Source: Enterococcus aquimarinus (GTDB taxonomy: Bacteria > Bacillota > Bacilli > Lactobacillales > Enterococcaceae). From it: a DNA stretch of 64,000 nucleotides. Position numbers and translations under genes: made by a program. The stretch spans positions 1 to 64,000 of the forward strand of contig NZ_JXKD01000002.1 of the NCBI RefSeq assembly GCF_001885765.1, in the 5' to 3' direction. Positions 1 to 8,111 of the stretch are shown here, in pieces. The notes below the pieces were generated by a model. The model made no database searches and was not told the DNA's origin. It saw only the letters and a list, made by a program, of their open reading frames with translations. The stretch's first letter is position 1, and every line of letters starts with the position of its first letter.

Positions 1-52
1 ATTTTTGGTCTAACTTTTGGGGGTCGCTTCAAAGTGAAGGGCAGTCTTTTTT
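1..52 (-). mobile_element. Possible end of an IS3-family (IS150-like) insertion sequence
   Basis: Read on the minus strand, this stretch contains GACCCCCAAAAGTTAGACC shortly after GACTGCCC. That looks like the terminal region upstream of the first transposase frame in IS150-group IS3 elements. The window edge cuts off whatever lies to the left, so no transposase can be seen. The boundary with the pepV 3' flank is a guess. It could also be ordinary intergenic sequence that happens to resemble an IS end. Confidence 0.4.
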
Positions 53-67
53 ACGTTTAAGGAAATC

Positions 68-1477
68 TTACTTTGCTAAACGATAAATCGCGTCAGCGTA
101 GATAACTGCTGCACGGAATAAATCATCAAGACTCATAAACTCATTGGCTTGATGCATGGTATCTGTAAAACCTGGGAACATTGCGCCAAAAGCGACACCG
201 CGTTTTAATAAACGGCCATATGTTCCACCACCGATAATTTGTTCGTATCCTTTTTCGCCGGTATGCTCTTCATAAACAGCTAATAACGTTGCAACGAGGG
301 GATCTTCTACTGGCACATAGTGGGGACCTGAATGTTTTTCATCCACTTTTAGGGTTGTCACATATTGACCAATTGAATCCGTGATTCCAGCAGCTAATTG
401 TTCTTTCCCGGTTCCTTGCGGGTAACGGAAGTTAAAGTTGATATAGGCCCCTTCTTCTCCTGCTACAAATTCAAATAATCCCGCATTCATTGTCAGTTTG
501 CCCATTTTTTCATCTTCATAAGCAACCCCTAATTTTTCGCCATAAACATCTAAGTGAATATGAGCAGCTACTGTCAGGTAATTTTTTGCGCCGCCACCAA
601 AATCAAATTCATTTAAGAAAGTAGCTAAATACGTTGCAGCATTGACGCCAGCTTGTGGACTCGCACCATGGGCACTTTTTCCGATTAATTTAAATGAAAC
701 GACTGTATCATTTAGTTCCGCTGTACCAGAAACACCTGATTTTTCTAAATAAGCATGATAAGCTTCTTTTAAGGATTCTGCTTTTTCAACAGAAGGAGCC
801 GTTACAACAGCTGTTACATCTTGGGGAACCATATTTGGTCTTAAGCCCGCTTTAAACGTTTTTAACTCGTAAGATCCACCATTTGTACTAGCAAATTGAG
901 GTGCGACAGAGATATTACCTTTTTCGCCATTAATAATTGGGAATTCTGCATCCGGTGCAAAACCAAAGTCTGGCATTTCTTCATGTTCAAAATAATAATC
1001 CATGTCTTTCCAAGTGCTCTCTTCATCGGAACCCACGACAAAACGAATTTTTTTCGACACTGGTAAGCCAAGTTCTTTAATAATTTTTAGCCCGTAATAG
1101 GCAGCCATACTAGGTCCTTTATCATCTGAAGAACCTCGAGCATAAATTTTATTATCTTTAATCACTGGAACATAGGGATCAGTATCCCAACCATCACCTG
1201 CTGGCACAACATCCATGTGACCAAAAATCCCTAAAATCTCTTCGCCTTCACCGTATTCAATATGACCAGCATAATTATCTACGTTTTTTACGACAAACCC
1301 ATCGCGCTCGCCATAACTTAACATGTGTAATAAAGCATCACGAGGACCCGGACCAAATGGCGCATCTGCCGTTATTTTATCGTCTTCACGTTCGCTTTTC
1401 ACTTTTAAAAGTTCTACTAAATCATCTAATAACGCTTCTTTGCGTTGATCGACTTCTTGTTGCCAATTCACTGTCAT
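68..1477 (-). CDS. pepV: Dipeptidase PepV (M20 family metallopeptidase)
   Basis: This cytoplasmic zinc dipeptidase releases amino acids from dipeptides taken up or made during peptide use. The 469-residue length is normal for PepV. Metal-site motifs of the M20 family are visible: GHMDVVPAG (His87, Asp89), a GSSDDKGP segment (Asp118/119) and GSDEES (Glu152/153), with GGGTYGR near the C-terminus. The ATG start follows GGAGGG at a good distance. An extended -10 (TGG then TATGAT, plus positions 1510-1515) lies upstream, after the ackA terminator, so the gene is probably transcribed alone. The 3' flank runs into a possible IS end. Confidence 0.93.
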   Translation of the reverse strand: MTVNWQQEVDQRKEALLDDLVELLKVKSEREDDKITADAPFGPGPRDALLHMLSYGERDGFVVKNVDNYAGHIEYGEGEEILGIFGHMDVVPAGDGWDTDPYVPVIKDNKIYARGSSDDKGPSMAAYYGLKIIKELGLPVSKKIRFVVGSDEESTWKDMDYYFEHEEMPDFGFAPDAEFPIINGEKGNISVAPQFASTNGGSYELKTFKAGLRPNMVPQDVTAVVTAPSVEKAESLKEAYHAYLEKSGVSGTAELNDTVVSFKLIGKSAHGASPQAGVNAATYLATFLNEFDFGGGAKNYLTVAAHIHLDVYGEKLGVAYEDEKMGKLTMNAGLFEFVAGEEGAYINFNFRYPQGTGKEQLAAGITDSIGQYVTTLKVDEKHSGPHYVPVEDPLVATLLAVYEEHTGEKGYEQIIGGGTYGRLLKRGVAFGAMFPGFTDTMHQANEFMSLDDLFRAAVIYADAIYRLAK

Positions 1478-1550
1478 CTTTTTCCCTCCAAATGATCGTT
1501 TCTATTATTATCATACCACTTCTGTTTTCAAAAGTGGGTATTTTCCATCG

Positions 1551-1593
1551 AAAAAAATCGTAGGACAGTCACTTTTACAAGCTTGTCCTACGA
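1551..1593 (-). terminator. Intrinsic terminator of ackA
   Basis: A perfect 10-bp inverted repeat (TCGTAGGACA / TGTCCTACGA) is followed on the minus strand by a run of T. It lies 18 bases past the ackA stop. Confidence 0.85.
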
Positions 1594-1610
1594 TTAACTA
1601 ATCTGTTTAA

Positions 1611-2795
1611 TTAACGACGTAAAGCTTCCACGTCACGTGCAATCACTAATTCTTCATCTGTTGGAATTAAGAAGACTTTGACTGTTGACTCTGGTGTAGA
1701 GATTTCTAATTCTTCTCCACGCTCTTTATTTTTCTCTGCGTCTAATTCACAACCAAGCCATGTTAATTTACTCATGATGTTAGCACGTGTTGCAGAATCA
1801 TTTTCTCCGATACCTGCTGTGAAGACAATCGCATCGACACCGTTCATCACTGTCACGTAGCTACCGATGTATTTGCGAATGCGATCCGCAAAAATATCTA
1901 ACGCTACACGAACTTCTTCTTTATCCATGTTGTTTTCTAAATCACGCATATCACTTGAAATACCTGATAATCCTAGTAAACCAGATTTTTTATTTAAAAT
2001 ATTAATCATTTCATTAATATCGATATCTAATTTCTCCATTAAATATGGTAAAACAGATGGATCGATATCGCCAGAACGAGTCCCCATTGTGACACCAGCA
2101 AGTGGCGTGAAGCCCATTGAAGTATCAATTGATTTTCCACCTTCAACAGCGGTAATAGAAGCACCATTTCCTAAATGACACGTAATAATTTTTGTTTCTG
2201 CAAGTGGTTTGCCTAACATTTCAGCTGCACGTTCTGAAACATAACGATGACTCGTTCCGTGTGCACCATATTTACGGACACGTAGCGTTTCATAGTACTC
2301 TCTTGGCAAGCTGTATAAGTAGTTTTCTTCTGGCATTGTCGCATGGAAAGCTGTGTCAAACACGGCTACGCTGATGATGTTTGGTAGTAAATGTTTAAAT
2401 GCACGAATTCCCATTGCGTTCGCTGGATTATGTAATGGCGCAAAATCTGCCAAAGCTTCGATATTTTTTAGCACTTCGTCATCAATTACGACTGAGCGAT
2501 CGTAGAATTCTCCACCATGAACCACGCGGTGACCAACACCTGTGATTTCGTCATATGTTGCTAAGATTCCTAAATCAATTAATTGATCTAATAACATTTT
2601 AACCGCAACATCATGGTCTGGAATATCAATAATTTGTTCGAATTTTTGACCTTCTCCATACTTAATGGTAAAGATTGAATCGTTTAATCCGATACGCTCA
2701 ACGATTCCTTTCGCGATAACTGTTTCTTCTGGCATCCCATAAAGTTGCCATTTTAAACTTGAACTTCCAGCATTAATTGCAATAGTTTTAGACAT
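1611..2795 (-). CDS. ackA: Acetate kinase
   Basis: It converts acetyl phosphate and ADP to acetate and ATP, the substrate-level phosphorylation step of the acetate branch of fermentation. The 394-residue protein has the ASKHA-type N-terminus NAGSSSLKW, the HLGNGAS nucleotide-binding segment and GTRSGDIDP, all typical of AckA. The start is set by GAGGAG 8 bases before the ATG. The upstream methyltransferase gene ends 71 bases away on the same strand with no clear terminator between, so read-through is possible. A strong terminator follows. Confidence 0.96.
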   Translation of the reverse strand: MSKTIAINAGSSSLKWQLYGMPEETVIAKGIVERIGLNDSIFTIKYGEGQKFEQIIDIPDHDVAVKMLLDQLIDLGILATYDEITGVGHRVVHGGEFYDRSVVIDDEVLKNIEALADFAPLHNPANAMGIRAFKHLLPNIISVAVFDTAFHATMPEENYLYSLPREYYETLRVRKYGAHGTSHRYVSERAAEMLGKPLAETKIITCHLGNGASITAVEGGKSIDTSMGFTPLAGVTMGTRSGDIDPSVLPYLMEKLDIDINEMINILNKKSGLLGLSGISSDMRDLENNMDKEEVRVALDIFADRIRKYIGSYVTVMNGVDAIVFTAGIGENDSATRANIMSKLTWLGCELDAEKNKERGEELEISTPESTVKVFLIPTDEELVIARDVEALRR

Positions 2796-2866
2796 GTTTT
2801 GTTCTCCTCAATATTCATTTTATATTTTTAAATCCGCAAAAATAATTTTACGCTTTTTAAACGAGA

Positions 2867-3874
2867 CTAAATATTTTCTTTTTTCCATTTCGCTACTTGT
2901 TGGAAAAATTGATTAATCTTTTGTGGATCTTTCAACGTCGTCAGTTGAGCCACCAGAATTTCTTTTGCTTGCTGTGCTTTAGGACCTTTATTTTGTAAGA
3001 TTACAATACTTTTTCGTGATGCTTTGTGTTTAAACAACTCATCTGGCAATTGAATAATCCCTTGTAAATAAGCCGTCTTACCGAGCCATTCTTTAAATCG
3101 ATCACTTTGATCACTTTCTAAGAAATTACTTGGCAGTAAAAATAACCCAATACCATCTTCTTTTGTCTTTTTCATTCCTTGTTCTAAAAGGAGATGATGG
3201 GCATACGTATGACCCGTTTTGGCTACCATTTCAAAGGATCCCGCAATTGAATCAATCGGATAATACCCCACTGGTAAGTCACCGACCACCACATCAACTT
3301 GCGTATCAAATGATTGCTGTAACGCATCTTGATGATAAAATTTCGCGTCTGTTTGAATCCATTGACTTGTTGCCGCCGCGATGGCAATTAACACTTCATC
3401 ATTATCAATCCCAATACCGGTAACATCATAACCAGAGAGCGCTAAATTCGTTAATAAGGTTTGTAACAAATTGCCAGTCCCTACGCTCGGATCAAAAATC
3501 GTTAGGGGTTCTTTCTTATTTGAATAGAATTGCTCAATTAAATAGACAAATAAAAAACCGATACTATCTGGCGTCAGTTGATGGTTGGCTTGTACGGGTT
3601 CTTTTTGCGTCCCTTTTAAGAGCAACAACTGCGCAAGTTTACGGATTTCTTCTGCTTCTAGCTTTTGTTCTTTTAATACTTGATATATTTCTTGGAGTCT
3701 TTGAACGGTTGGTTCATCTGGCGTTCCTTCAAGCACTTGAATCTGATAGTCATCTAACAGGTTTTCAACTTGCTCGAGATAGGCATCAAAAAAAGAAGTT
3801 TGTAAGGCCTTCTGTAACAATTCAATGGCTTCAAAATTCAGATGAAAGCTTGTTTCAACCTTTTCCACTGACAT
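2867..3874 (-). CDS. Class I SAM-dependent methyltransferase (N6-adenine type, YtxK-like)
   Basis: A 335-residue protein whose C-terminal two thirds form an N-6 adenine-specific methylase fold. SAM motif I is FDPSVGTGN. Where DNA adenine methylases have N/D-P-P-Y/F, this one has GDLPVGYYP, so the catalytic motif is altered and the substrate is uncertain. I place the start at 3874 because GAGGTG lies just before this ATG; an in-frame ATG at 3886 lacks a ribosome site. Methyltransferase genes of this kind commonly lie between comG and ackA in streptococci and enterococci, as here. It has its own promoter and a comG terminator before it, so it need not be part of the competence operon. The function is not known to me. 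Confidence 0.82.
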   Translation of the reverse strand: MSVEKVETSFHLNFEAIELLQKALQTSFFDAYLEQVENLLDDYQIQVLEGTPDEPTVQRLQEIYQVLKEQKLEAEEIRKLAQLLLLKGTQKEPVQANHQLTPDSIGFLFVYLIEQFYSNKKEPLTIFDPSVGTGNLLQTLLTNLALSGYDVTGIGIDNDEVLIAIAAATSQWIQTDAKFYHQDALQQSFDTQVDVVVGDLPVGYYPIDSIAGSFEMVAKTGHTYAHHLLLEQGMKKTKEDGIGLFLLPSNFLESDQSDRFKEWLGKTAYLQGIIQLPDELFKHKASRKSIVILQNKGPKAQQAKEILVAQLTTLKDPQKINQFFQQVAKWKKENI

Positions 3875-3923
3875 AAGACACCTCATTTCAATTAATCACT
3901 ATAACAACTTATATTCCTGTTTA

Positions 3924-3952
3924 ATTTTAGCTGATTTTTCACAAATAATCAA
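3924..3952 (-). promoter_or_regulatory. Promoter of the methyltransferase gene
   Basis: On the minus strand, TTGATT and TAAAAT are separated by 17 bases. They lie about 50 bases before the start codon. Confidence 0.6.
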
Positions 3953-3970
3953 CCGCTTGTACCTATCAAT

Positions 3971-4034
3971 TTTATTTTCTCTTTTTTATCAGCAAAAAAA
4001 GAGAAAATAGAGTCTTTATAAAGTAAGATGACTC
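3971..4034 (-). terminator. Double hairpin terminator behind comGG
   Basis: On the minus strand, AGAGTC/GACTCT form a stem just after comGG and lead into a T-rich run. That run is itself part of a second perfect inverted repeat (TTTTCTCTTTTTT / AAAAAAGAGAAAA). Confidence 0.65.
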
Positions 4035-4047
4035 TTCTTTCTCTTTC

Positions 4048-4518
4048 TCATTTACGATTTGTCGTATGATTTTCGTCTAACGAAGGGGCTTGCATCTTTT
4101 GAATTAAACGAGGGTCTTCTGTATCATTCTTGCTTGTAATCTGTTTACTTTCGACAGTCTCTTCTGTCTCGTCTTGTCCGTCAACTTCTTCAATCACTAC
4201 CTCAAACTTTTTCTGATAGTCTGACGTGGAGGCAGTCATGAGTAAATAGGGTGCTTGATAGACATAACTGACGCTGCCTGTACTATAAAAGATTTCTCCT
4301 GAAGACGCACGTTGTGCTGGTGGAGTTGCGACATACTCTGCTAAAAAAAGTTCTTTCATGATGGCCATTTCATAGTACCGCTTGCTTCTTCCGGTAAACA
4401 GCGTTGTAATTCGTGCGTTTTGGGCCATTGATAAAAACAAGAGACTTAGCAAGCTAATCGTTAAAATGGCTAAGATAAATACACTACCTTGATACTTGCG
4501 GGATTGTCCATTGACCAC
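4048..4518 (-). CDS. comGG: Competence pseudopilus protein ComGG
   Basis: Last gene of the comG operon. The 156-residue protein has a single N-terminal hydrophobic segment (about residues 11-30) and an acidic, Glu/Asp-rich C-terminal half. It has no G-F-T-L-x-E prepilin signal, which is usual for ComGG. It starts at GTG, preceded by GGAGAGATAAAAA, and overlaps the end of comGF by 35 bases. The name rests mainly on operon position and general features, because ComGG proteins are poorly conserved. Confidence 0.72.
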   Translation of the reverse strand: MVNGQSRKYQGSVFILAILTISLLSLLFLSMAQNARITTLFTGRSKRYYEMAIMKELFLAEYVATPPAQRASSGEIFYSTGSVSYVYQAPYLLMTASTSDYQKKFEVVIEEVDGQDETEETVESKQITSKNDTEDPRLIQKMQAPSLDENHTTNRK

Positions 4519-4975
4519 TTTTTATCTCTCCATTTGTAAAAGTAATTGTAAATAAAATCGTTTCCCCTTGTCGTTCAAAGATAAGATTTGTAACTTGCGT
4601 CAGTAAAGGCTCCACTCCGCCATTATCACTTAAATAAACCGCTTGTTTGTCTTGGCTTCGTTTAATCGCAAACGTCACTTGCTTGCCTTCATGTAACTTT
4701 GTTCGATTGAAAATCAGTTCGCTTTTTCCAACACTTTTGAATGTTCCTAAAGTAAACTGATTTTCTAATTGGACTAAAAAAACATGCCACTCCAATTCTT
4801 GCCGCCCCTGAATCCGTCGATTGATTTCCTGGCTTTGCGTAAATACACCTGATAACATTAAAAAGATCAAACTAAGCATACTTAAAGTGGCCAAACACTC
4901 TAATAAGGTGAAGCCAGCATATTTAGGGGAAGTGTTCAATTCGGATGTGCTGGTTTTCTTCGGTACTTTCGACAT
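4484..4975 (-). CDS. comGF: Competence pseudopilin ComGF
   Basis: A 163-residue prepilin-like protein. The signal AGFTLLE is followed by a hydrophobic helix (about residues 22-45), so the ComC prepilin peptidase should cut after the Gly. Minor pseudopilins of this type help start or finish the pseudopilus that carries DNA across the wall. The gene overlaps the 3' end of comGE by 53 bases and the 5' end of comGG by 35 bases. Its ATG follows GGAG after about 10 bases. Confidence 0.82.
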   Translation of the reverse strand: MSKVPKKTSTSELNTSPKYAGFTLLECLATLSMLSLIFLMLSGVFTQSQEINRRIQGRQELEWHVFLVQLENQFTLGTFKSVGKSELIFNRTKLHEGKQVTFAIKRSQDKQAVYLSDNGGVEPLLTQVTNLIFERQGETILFTITFTNGEIKSGQWTIPQVSR

Positions 4976-5255
4976 AAAATAACGTCTCCAATTGATAATT
5001 TATTTGATACTTTCCTCCACGTGTTAATGAATACGCACCTGATTTTTGCTGTGTGTTGCGCGCCTTTGAGATTTCTTCATACAAGACACGGTATTGTTGC
5101 AGCTCTCGTTGTTGCTGTTCACTCATCATTAGAAACTGAAGACTCCCTTGATAAAAGTAAATCACGGCAAATGAGATCACGGCAAAGGCAAGCAAACTTT
5201 CAAGAAAGACCACACCATCGTGTCGATTACTTCGTCGGTGAAATTTGTTTTTCAT
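4923..5255 (-). CDS. comGE: Competence pseudopilin ComGE
   Basis: A 110-residue minor pseudopilin. HDGVVFLES is a divergent prepilin cleavage site followed by a hydrophobic segment. I choose the ATG at 5255 because AAAGGA precedes it; an earlier in-frame codon at 5270 has no ribosome site. The gene overlaps comGD and comGF, as expected of a tightly packed comG operon. Confidence 0.78.
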   Translation of the reverse strand: MKNKFHRRSNRHDGVVFLESLLAFAVISFAVIYFYQGSLQFLMMSEQQQRELQQYRVLYEEISKARNTQQKSGAYSLTRGGKYQINYQLETLFYVESTEENQHIRIEHFP

Positions 5256-5673
5256 AATGTCCTTTCCCAAACAAAAAGGAATAGAGCACTTCTATTTGCT
5301 CATTTTTCCAAGTAAAGAGAATTTTCCGCGAAATCCCCATATTCCCTGTGTCTTTACTAAATCGAATGAGTGGAAAGTCACTGACTTTTAATACAGGGGG
5401 AATCGGTAAGATGATTCGGTATTCGTGATCTAAGTCAAATACCAAGCGGCGTTCTCCTTCTGCTTCTCGATAAAATTCGGTAAATTCATCTGAAAAAAGG
5501 GAAGATTGCTGCGTTAATAAGATATTTTTTTCAAATTGATTCAGAAATTGATACACGGTTACTCTTTCTTGCACTCGTGGCACAAACACAATCGAGACAC
5601 TGGCAAAAAGACTAACGAGTAACAAGACGAGTAGCATCTCAATTACGGTATAACCGTCGTATTTCTTATGCAT
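5227..5673 (-). CDS. comGD: Competence pseudopilin ComGD
   Basis: A 148-residue prepilin-like protein starting MHKKYDGYTVIEM, with predicted cleavage after Gly7 and a hydrophobic helix after it. The start codon lies one base after the comGC stop, and AAAGGG inside the end of comGC supplies the ribosome site. The open frame extends further upstream through comGC, but those earlier starts have no support and would bury the prepilin signal. Confidence 0.85.
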   Translation of the reverse strand: MHKKYDGYTVIEMLLVLLLVSLFASVSIVFVPRVQERVTVYQFLNQFEKNILLTQQSSLFSDEFTEFYREAEGERRLVFDLDHEYRIILPIPPVLKVSDFPLIRFSKDTGNMGISRKILFTWKNEQIEVLYSFLFGKGHYEKQISPTK

Positions 5674-5674
5674 G

Positions 5675-5956
5675 TTATTTCCCTTTGATGTATTCATTAT
5701 AGAGGTCTTGCTTTTTGGTATCCCCTTTAATGAGGTTATCCTTGATGTATTCTTCTGTGACTGGCTTTCCGGTAGAGAACTCTTGTAATTCAATTTGGGT
5801 TTTCATTGACTCTACAATTGCGTGATTGCCTTTATCCAACACAGTATCTTTTTCTTGCGCTAAATTTGGAATAAATAACAACACAAGGACACTAATGATC
5901 AATAAAACAATCATCATTTCCACTAAAGTGAACCCAGCATGTAATTTCTTTTTCAT
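5675..5956 (-). CDS. comGC: Major competence pseudopilin ComGC
   Basis: Main subunit of the transformation pseudopilus. The 93-residue precursor has a short basic leader, the signal AGFTLVEMM with cleavage after Gly8, and a hydrophobic helix to about residue 30. This is the classic ComGC layout. The 5' end overlaps comGB by 4 bases, which suggests translational coupling. Confidence 0.93.
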   Translation of the reverse strand: MKKKLHAGFTLVEMMIVLLIISVLVLLFIPNLAQEKDTVLDKGNHAIVESMKTQIELQEFSTGKPVTEEYIKDNLIKGDTKKQDLYNEYIKGK

Positions 5957-6960
5957 TCTAACATCCCTCCGATATTTCCATAAATTGGTAAGAACATTGC
6001 CACATAAATGGCCACAATCACTACAGCAATCAACACAAAAACGATTGGTTGAATTAAACGAATGGTTTGTTCCATTTTTGCAACGATTTTTTTCATCAAT
6101 AATTGTTGATAGATTAACAATTCGTCCCCTAATCTTCCTTTGATTTCTCCTTGAAAGACAATCAGTGAAAACTCCGGGGTTAAAAAAGAATAATGGGATA
6201 ACTGATCCGTGAGTAAAATCCCTTCTTGTAAGCCTTGATTGATTTCTTGGGCTAGTGCGACCATTAAGGTTTGATTGGGTAATAACACTAAGATGCTGAG
6301 TATTTGCTTCATTTCAAATCCTTCTTTGAATAATTTGCCCCACTCTAAAGAAAAATAACTTGTTTGATATAGCGTATAGAAGGAGCCTACAAAAGGCAGT
6401 CGACTGATGAATCGCGCTTTTGCTAAAATCGATTTTCTTTTAAAATACCATTGAATGATGAGTGCGACTAGAATCATCCCTAGAAGCCCTATCCCTAGAA
6501 TAATGGGACTATAACGCATCACCCAAATTCCCCAATGATCGGCTTGTACCATATCTGATGCTAAGAGTTGCGGTAATAAAATATAACGCATGCTTAAAAG
6601 CATCCCGGAAGAAAACACGAGTAAAACGATCGGGTAACTAATGATTTTTTTTAATTCTGCGGTTTGTTGATTCATGATCGTTAACTGTTGCGAGATATTT
6701 TGTAATGCTTCGACTAAGTTGCCATGGACTTCTGCTAGTTGAATTTGCATCACTTCTTGGGTCGTAAAGCCCATTAAATCAAAACATTCCGCTAAAGATT
6801 TACCGGTACTCAGGGCTTCCGTCATGATCGTCAATAACTCTTGTGAGAACGATTGACTGCGAATCATCACGTGCAGACTTTCTTGAATACTAAAACCATT
6901 TTCGAGGAGTAAAACAAACATTTCTAAAAATTGGTACCTTACTCTCAACCCTTTTTTCAT
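5953..6960 (-). CDS. comGB: Competence pilus assembly membrane protein ComGB (GspF/PilC family)
   Basis: The polytopic membrane platform of the pseudopilus machine, predicted to sit beneath ComGC and work with the ComGA ATPase. It has about 335 residues with two T2SSF-like repeats. Strong membrane segments lie near residues 115-140, 165-190 and 305-330. I use the ATG at 6960, which overlaps the comGA stop as ATGA. An in-frame GTG at 6972 is the alternative. Confidence 0.9.
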   Translation of the reverse strand: MKKGLRVRYQFLEMFVLLLENGFSIQESLHVMIRSQSFSQELLTIMTEALSTGKSLAECFDLMGFTTQEVMQIQLAEVHGNLVEALQNISQQLTIMNQQTAELKKIISYPIVLLVFSSGMLLSMRYILLPQLLASDMVQADHWGIWVMRYSPIILGIGLLGMILVALIIQWYFKRKSILAKARFISRLPFVGSFYTLYQTSYFSLEWGKLFKEGFEMKQILSILVLLPNQTLMVALAQEINQGLQEGILLTDQLSHYSFLTPEFSLIVFQGEIKGRLGDELLIYQQLLMKKIVAKMEQTIRLIQPIVFVLIAVVIVAIYVAMFLPIYGNIGGMLE

Positions 6961-7886
6961 ATGATTTCGCACTCGCTTTTAATCCGTTGATAGCGAACTT
7001 CCCAAGGCTCACTCACGCATTCTGTCATAAAAAATTCATACGCCAACAACGCTTTACTTTGAGCGTCGCGCGTAAAAAAGAGTTGCTGGTAGATGACACC
7101 CATTAAACAATTTTCTAACTCTGTACTACTTCCAACTAAGTCGATGATCCGGCTTTTTGTTTCCTCGACTCCTTTTGCATGAATGGTCGCAAAGACTTTA
7201 TGTCCCGTTAATGCCGCCCGAATAGCCGCTTTAGCCGTTAATTCATCGCGTATTTCCCCTATGATTAAGACGTCCGGGCGATGACGTAACGATAACTTAA
7301 TTAATTGATCATAGGTTTGATGAATTTTGTCATTCGTTTGAAGTTGCAAAAAATGAGGTGCTTCAATTTCAACTGGATCTTCAATGGTAATCACTTGGCC
7401 TTTCATTTGTTGCGCTAAATAGTACATAAAAGTTGTTTTCCCTGAACCAGTTGGACCACTAAATAAATAGAGTCCCATTTTTTGCTTCATATTTTCATAG
7501 ATGACTTCGACGTCTGTGGGATAAAAATAGCCTAATTGTTGCTCTTCAATCTGATGTAAAAAACGGACAACTAAACTTTCTTTTCCTCGATAATCGCCTA
7601 CCGTTGATAACCTGAGACGTTGCTCGCCTTGATTCAAGGGATACGTGATTGCACCAAGTTGGGCTTTTCTCTTCTCTCCGACATCCATTTCACCTAAATA
7701 TTTAAAGCGTGCAATCAATTTTTGGGCGGTCTCGACACTCAACTCATTATTAAAAGGAATCATTTGATGGTCTTTCCGATAATAAACCGCGACACTTTCA
7801 TTTAAAAAATAAATGTATAAGTCTTGCATGCGTTGTTCAACACCATAAGTAATTAGTTCATCTGAGATCGTTTCAATTCGTACCAC
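6957..7886 (-). CDS. comGA: Competence pilus assembly ATPase ComGA
   Basis: A cytoplasmic secretion ATPase of the GspE/PilT superfamily that powers pseudopilus assembly for DNA uptake. The 309-residue protein has Walker A GPTGSGKT, Walker B-type IIGEIRD, and the TIEDPVE and TIHAKG segments of the family. It starts at GTG (7886): GGGAGGA lies 7 bases upstream, and the overlapping ATG is out of frame. It is the first gene of the complete operon comGA-GB-GC-GD-GE-GF-GG. I see no CIN-box-like element (TACGAATA) upstream. Confidence 0.95.
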   Translation of the reverse strand: MVRIETISDELITYGVEQRMQDLYIYFLNESVAVYYRKDHQMIPFNNELSVETAQKLIARFKYLGEMDVGEKRKAQLGAITYPLNQGEQRLRLSTVGDYRGKESLVVRFLHQIEEQQLGYFYPTDVEVIYENMKQKMGLYLFSGPTGSGKTTFMYYLAQQMKGQVITIEDPVEIEAPHFLQLQTNDKIHQTYDQLIKLSLRHRPDVLIIGEIRDELTAKAAIRAALTGHKVFATIHAKGVEETKSRIIDLVGSSTELENCLMGVIYQQLFFTRDAQSKALLAYEFFMTECVSEPWEVRYQRIKSECEII

Positions 7887-7944
7887 ATCTTTATCCTCCC
7901 TTCATCGATAAATTTACGCAAACGAAGCGTCTTATTTTTTGAAG

Positions 7945-7977
7945 AAATAAAAAAAGAGGCAAATTACTTTTCCTCTT
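7945..7977 (-). terminator. Hairpin with T-run upstream of comGA
   Basis: On the minus strand, AAGAGG and CCTCTT flank a 12-base loop and are followed by seven T. It lies about 60 bases before comGA, so the comG promoter must be downstream of it or the hairpin must be read through. Confidence 0.5.
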
Positions 7978-8019
7978 CGTTCGATGATGGCTCGCAAATA
8001 TCCCTTCCCTATGAACGAC

Positions 8020-8060
8020 AAAAAGCCAAAAATCGGATGACAATCCTTTTCTGGCTTTTT
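8020..8060 (-). terminator. Intrinsic terminator of the trehalose PTS gene
   Basis: AAAAAGCCA and TGGCTTTTT form the stem, with an inner GGAT/ATCC pair. It lies about 50 bases past the PTS stop codon. Confidence 0.75.
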
Positions 8061-8111
8061 AATAGTCGTTTATTCAGTTTTTAATAGCTAACGCCTAGCA
8101 CGTTGGTAGCT

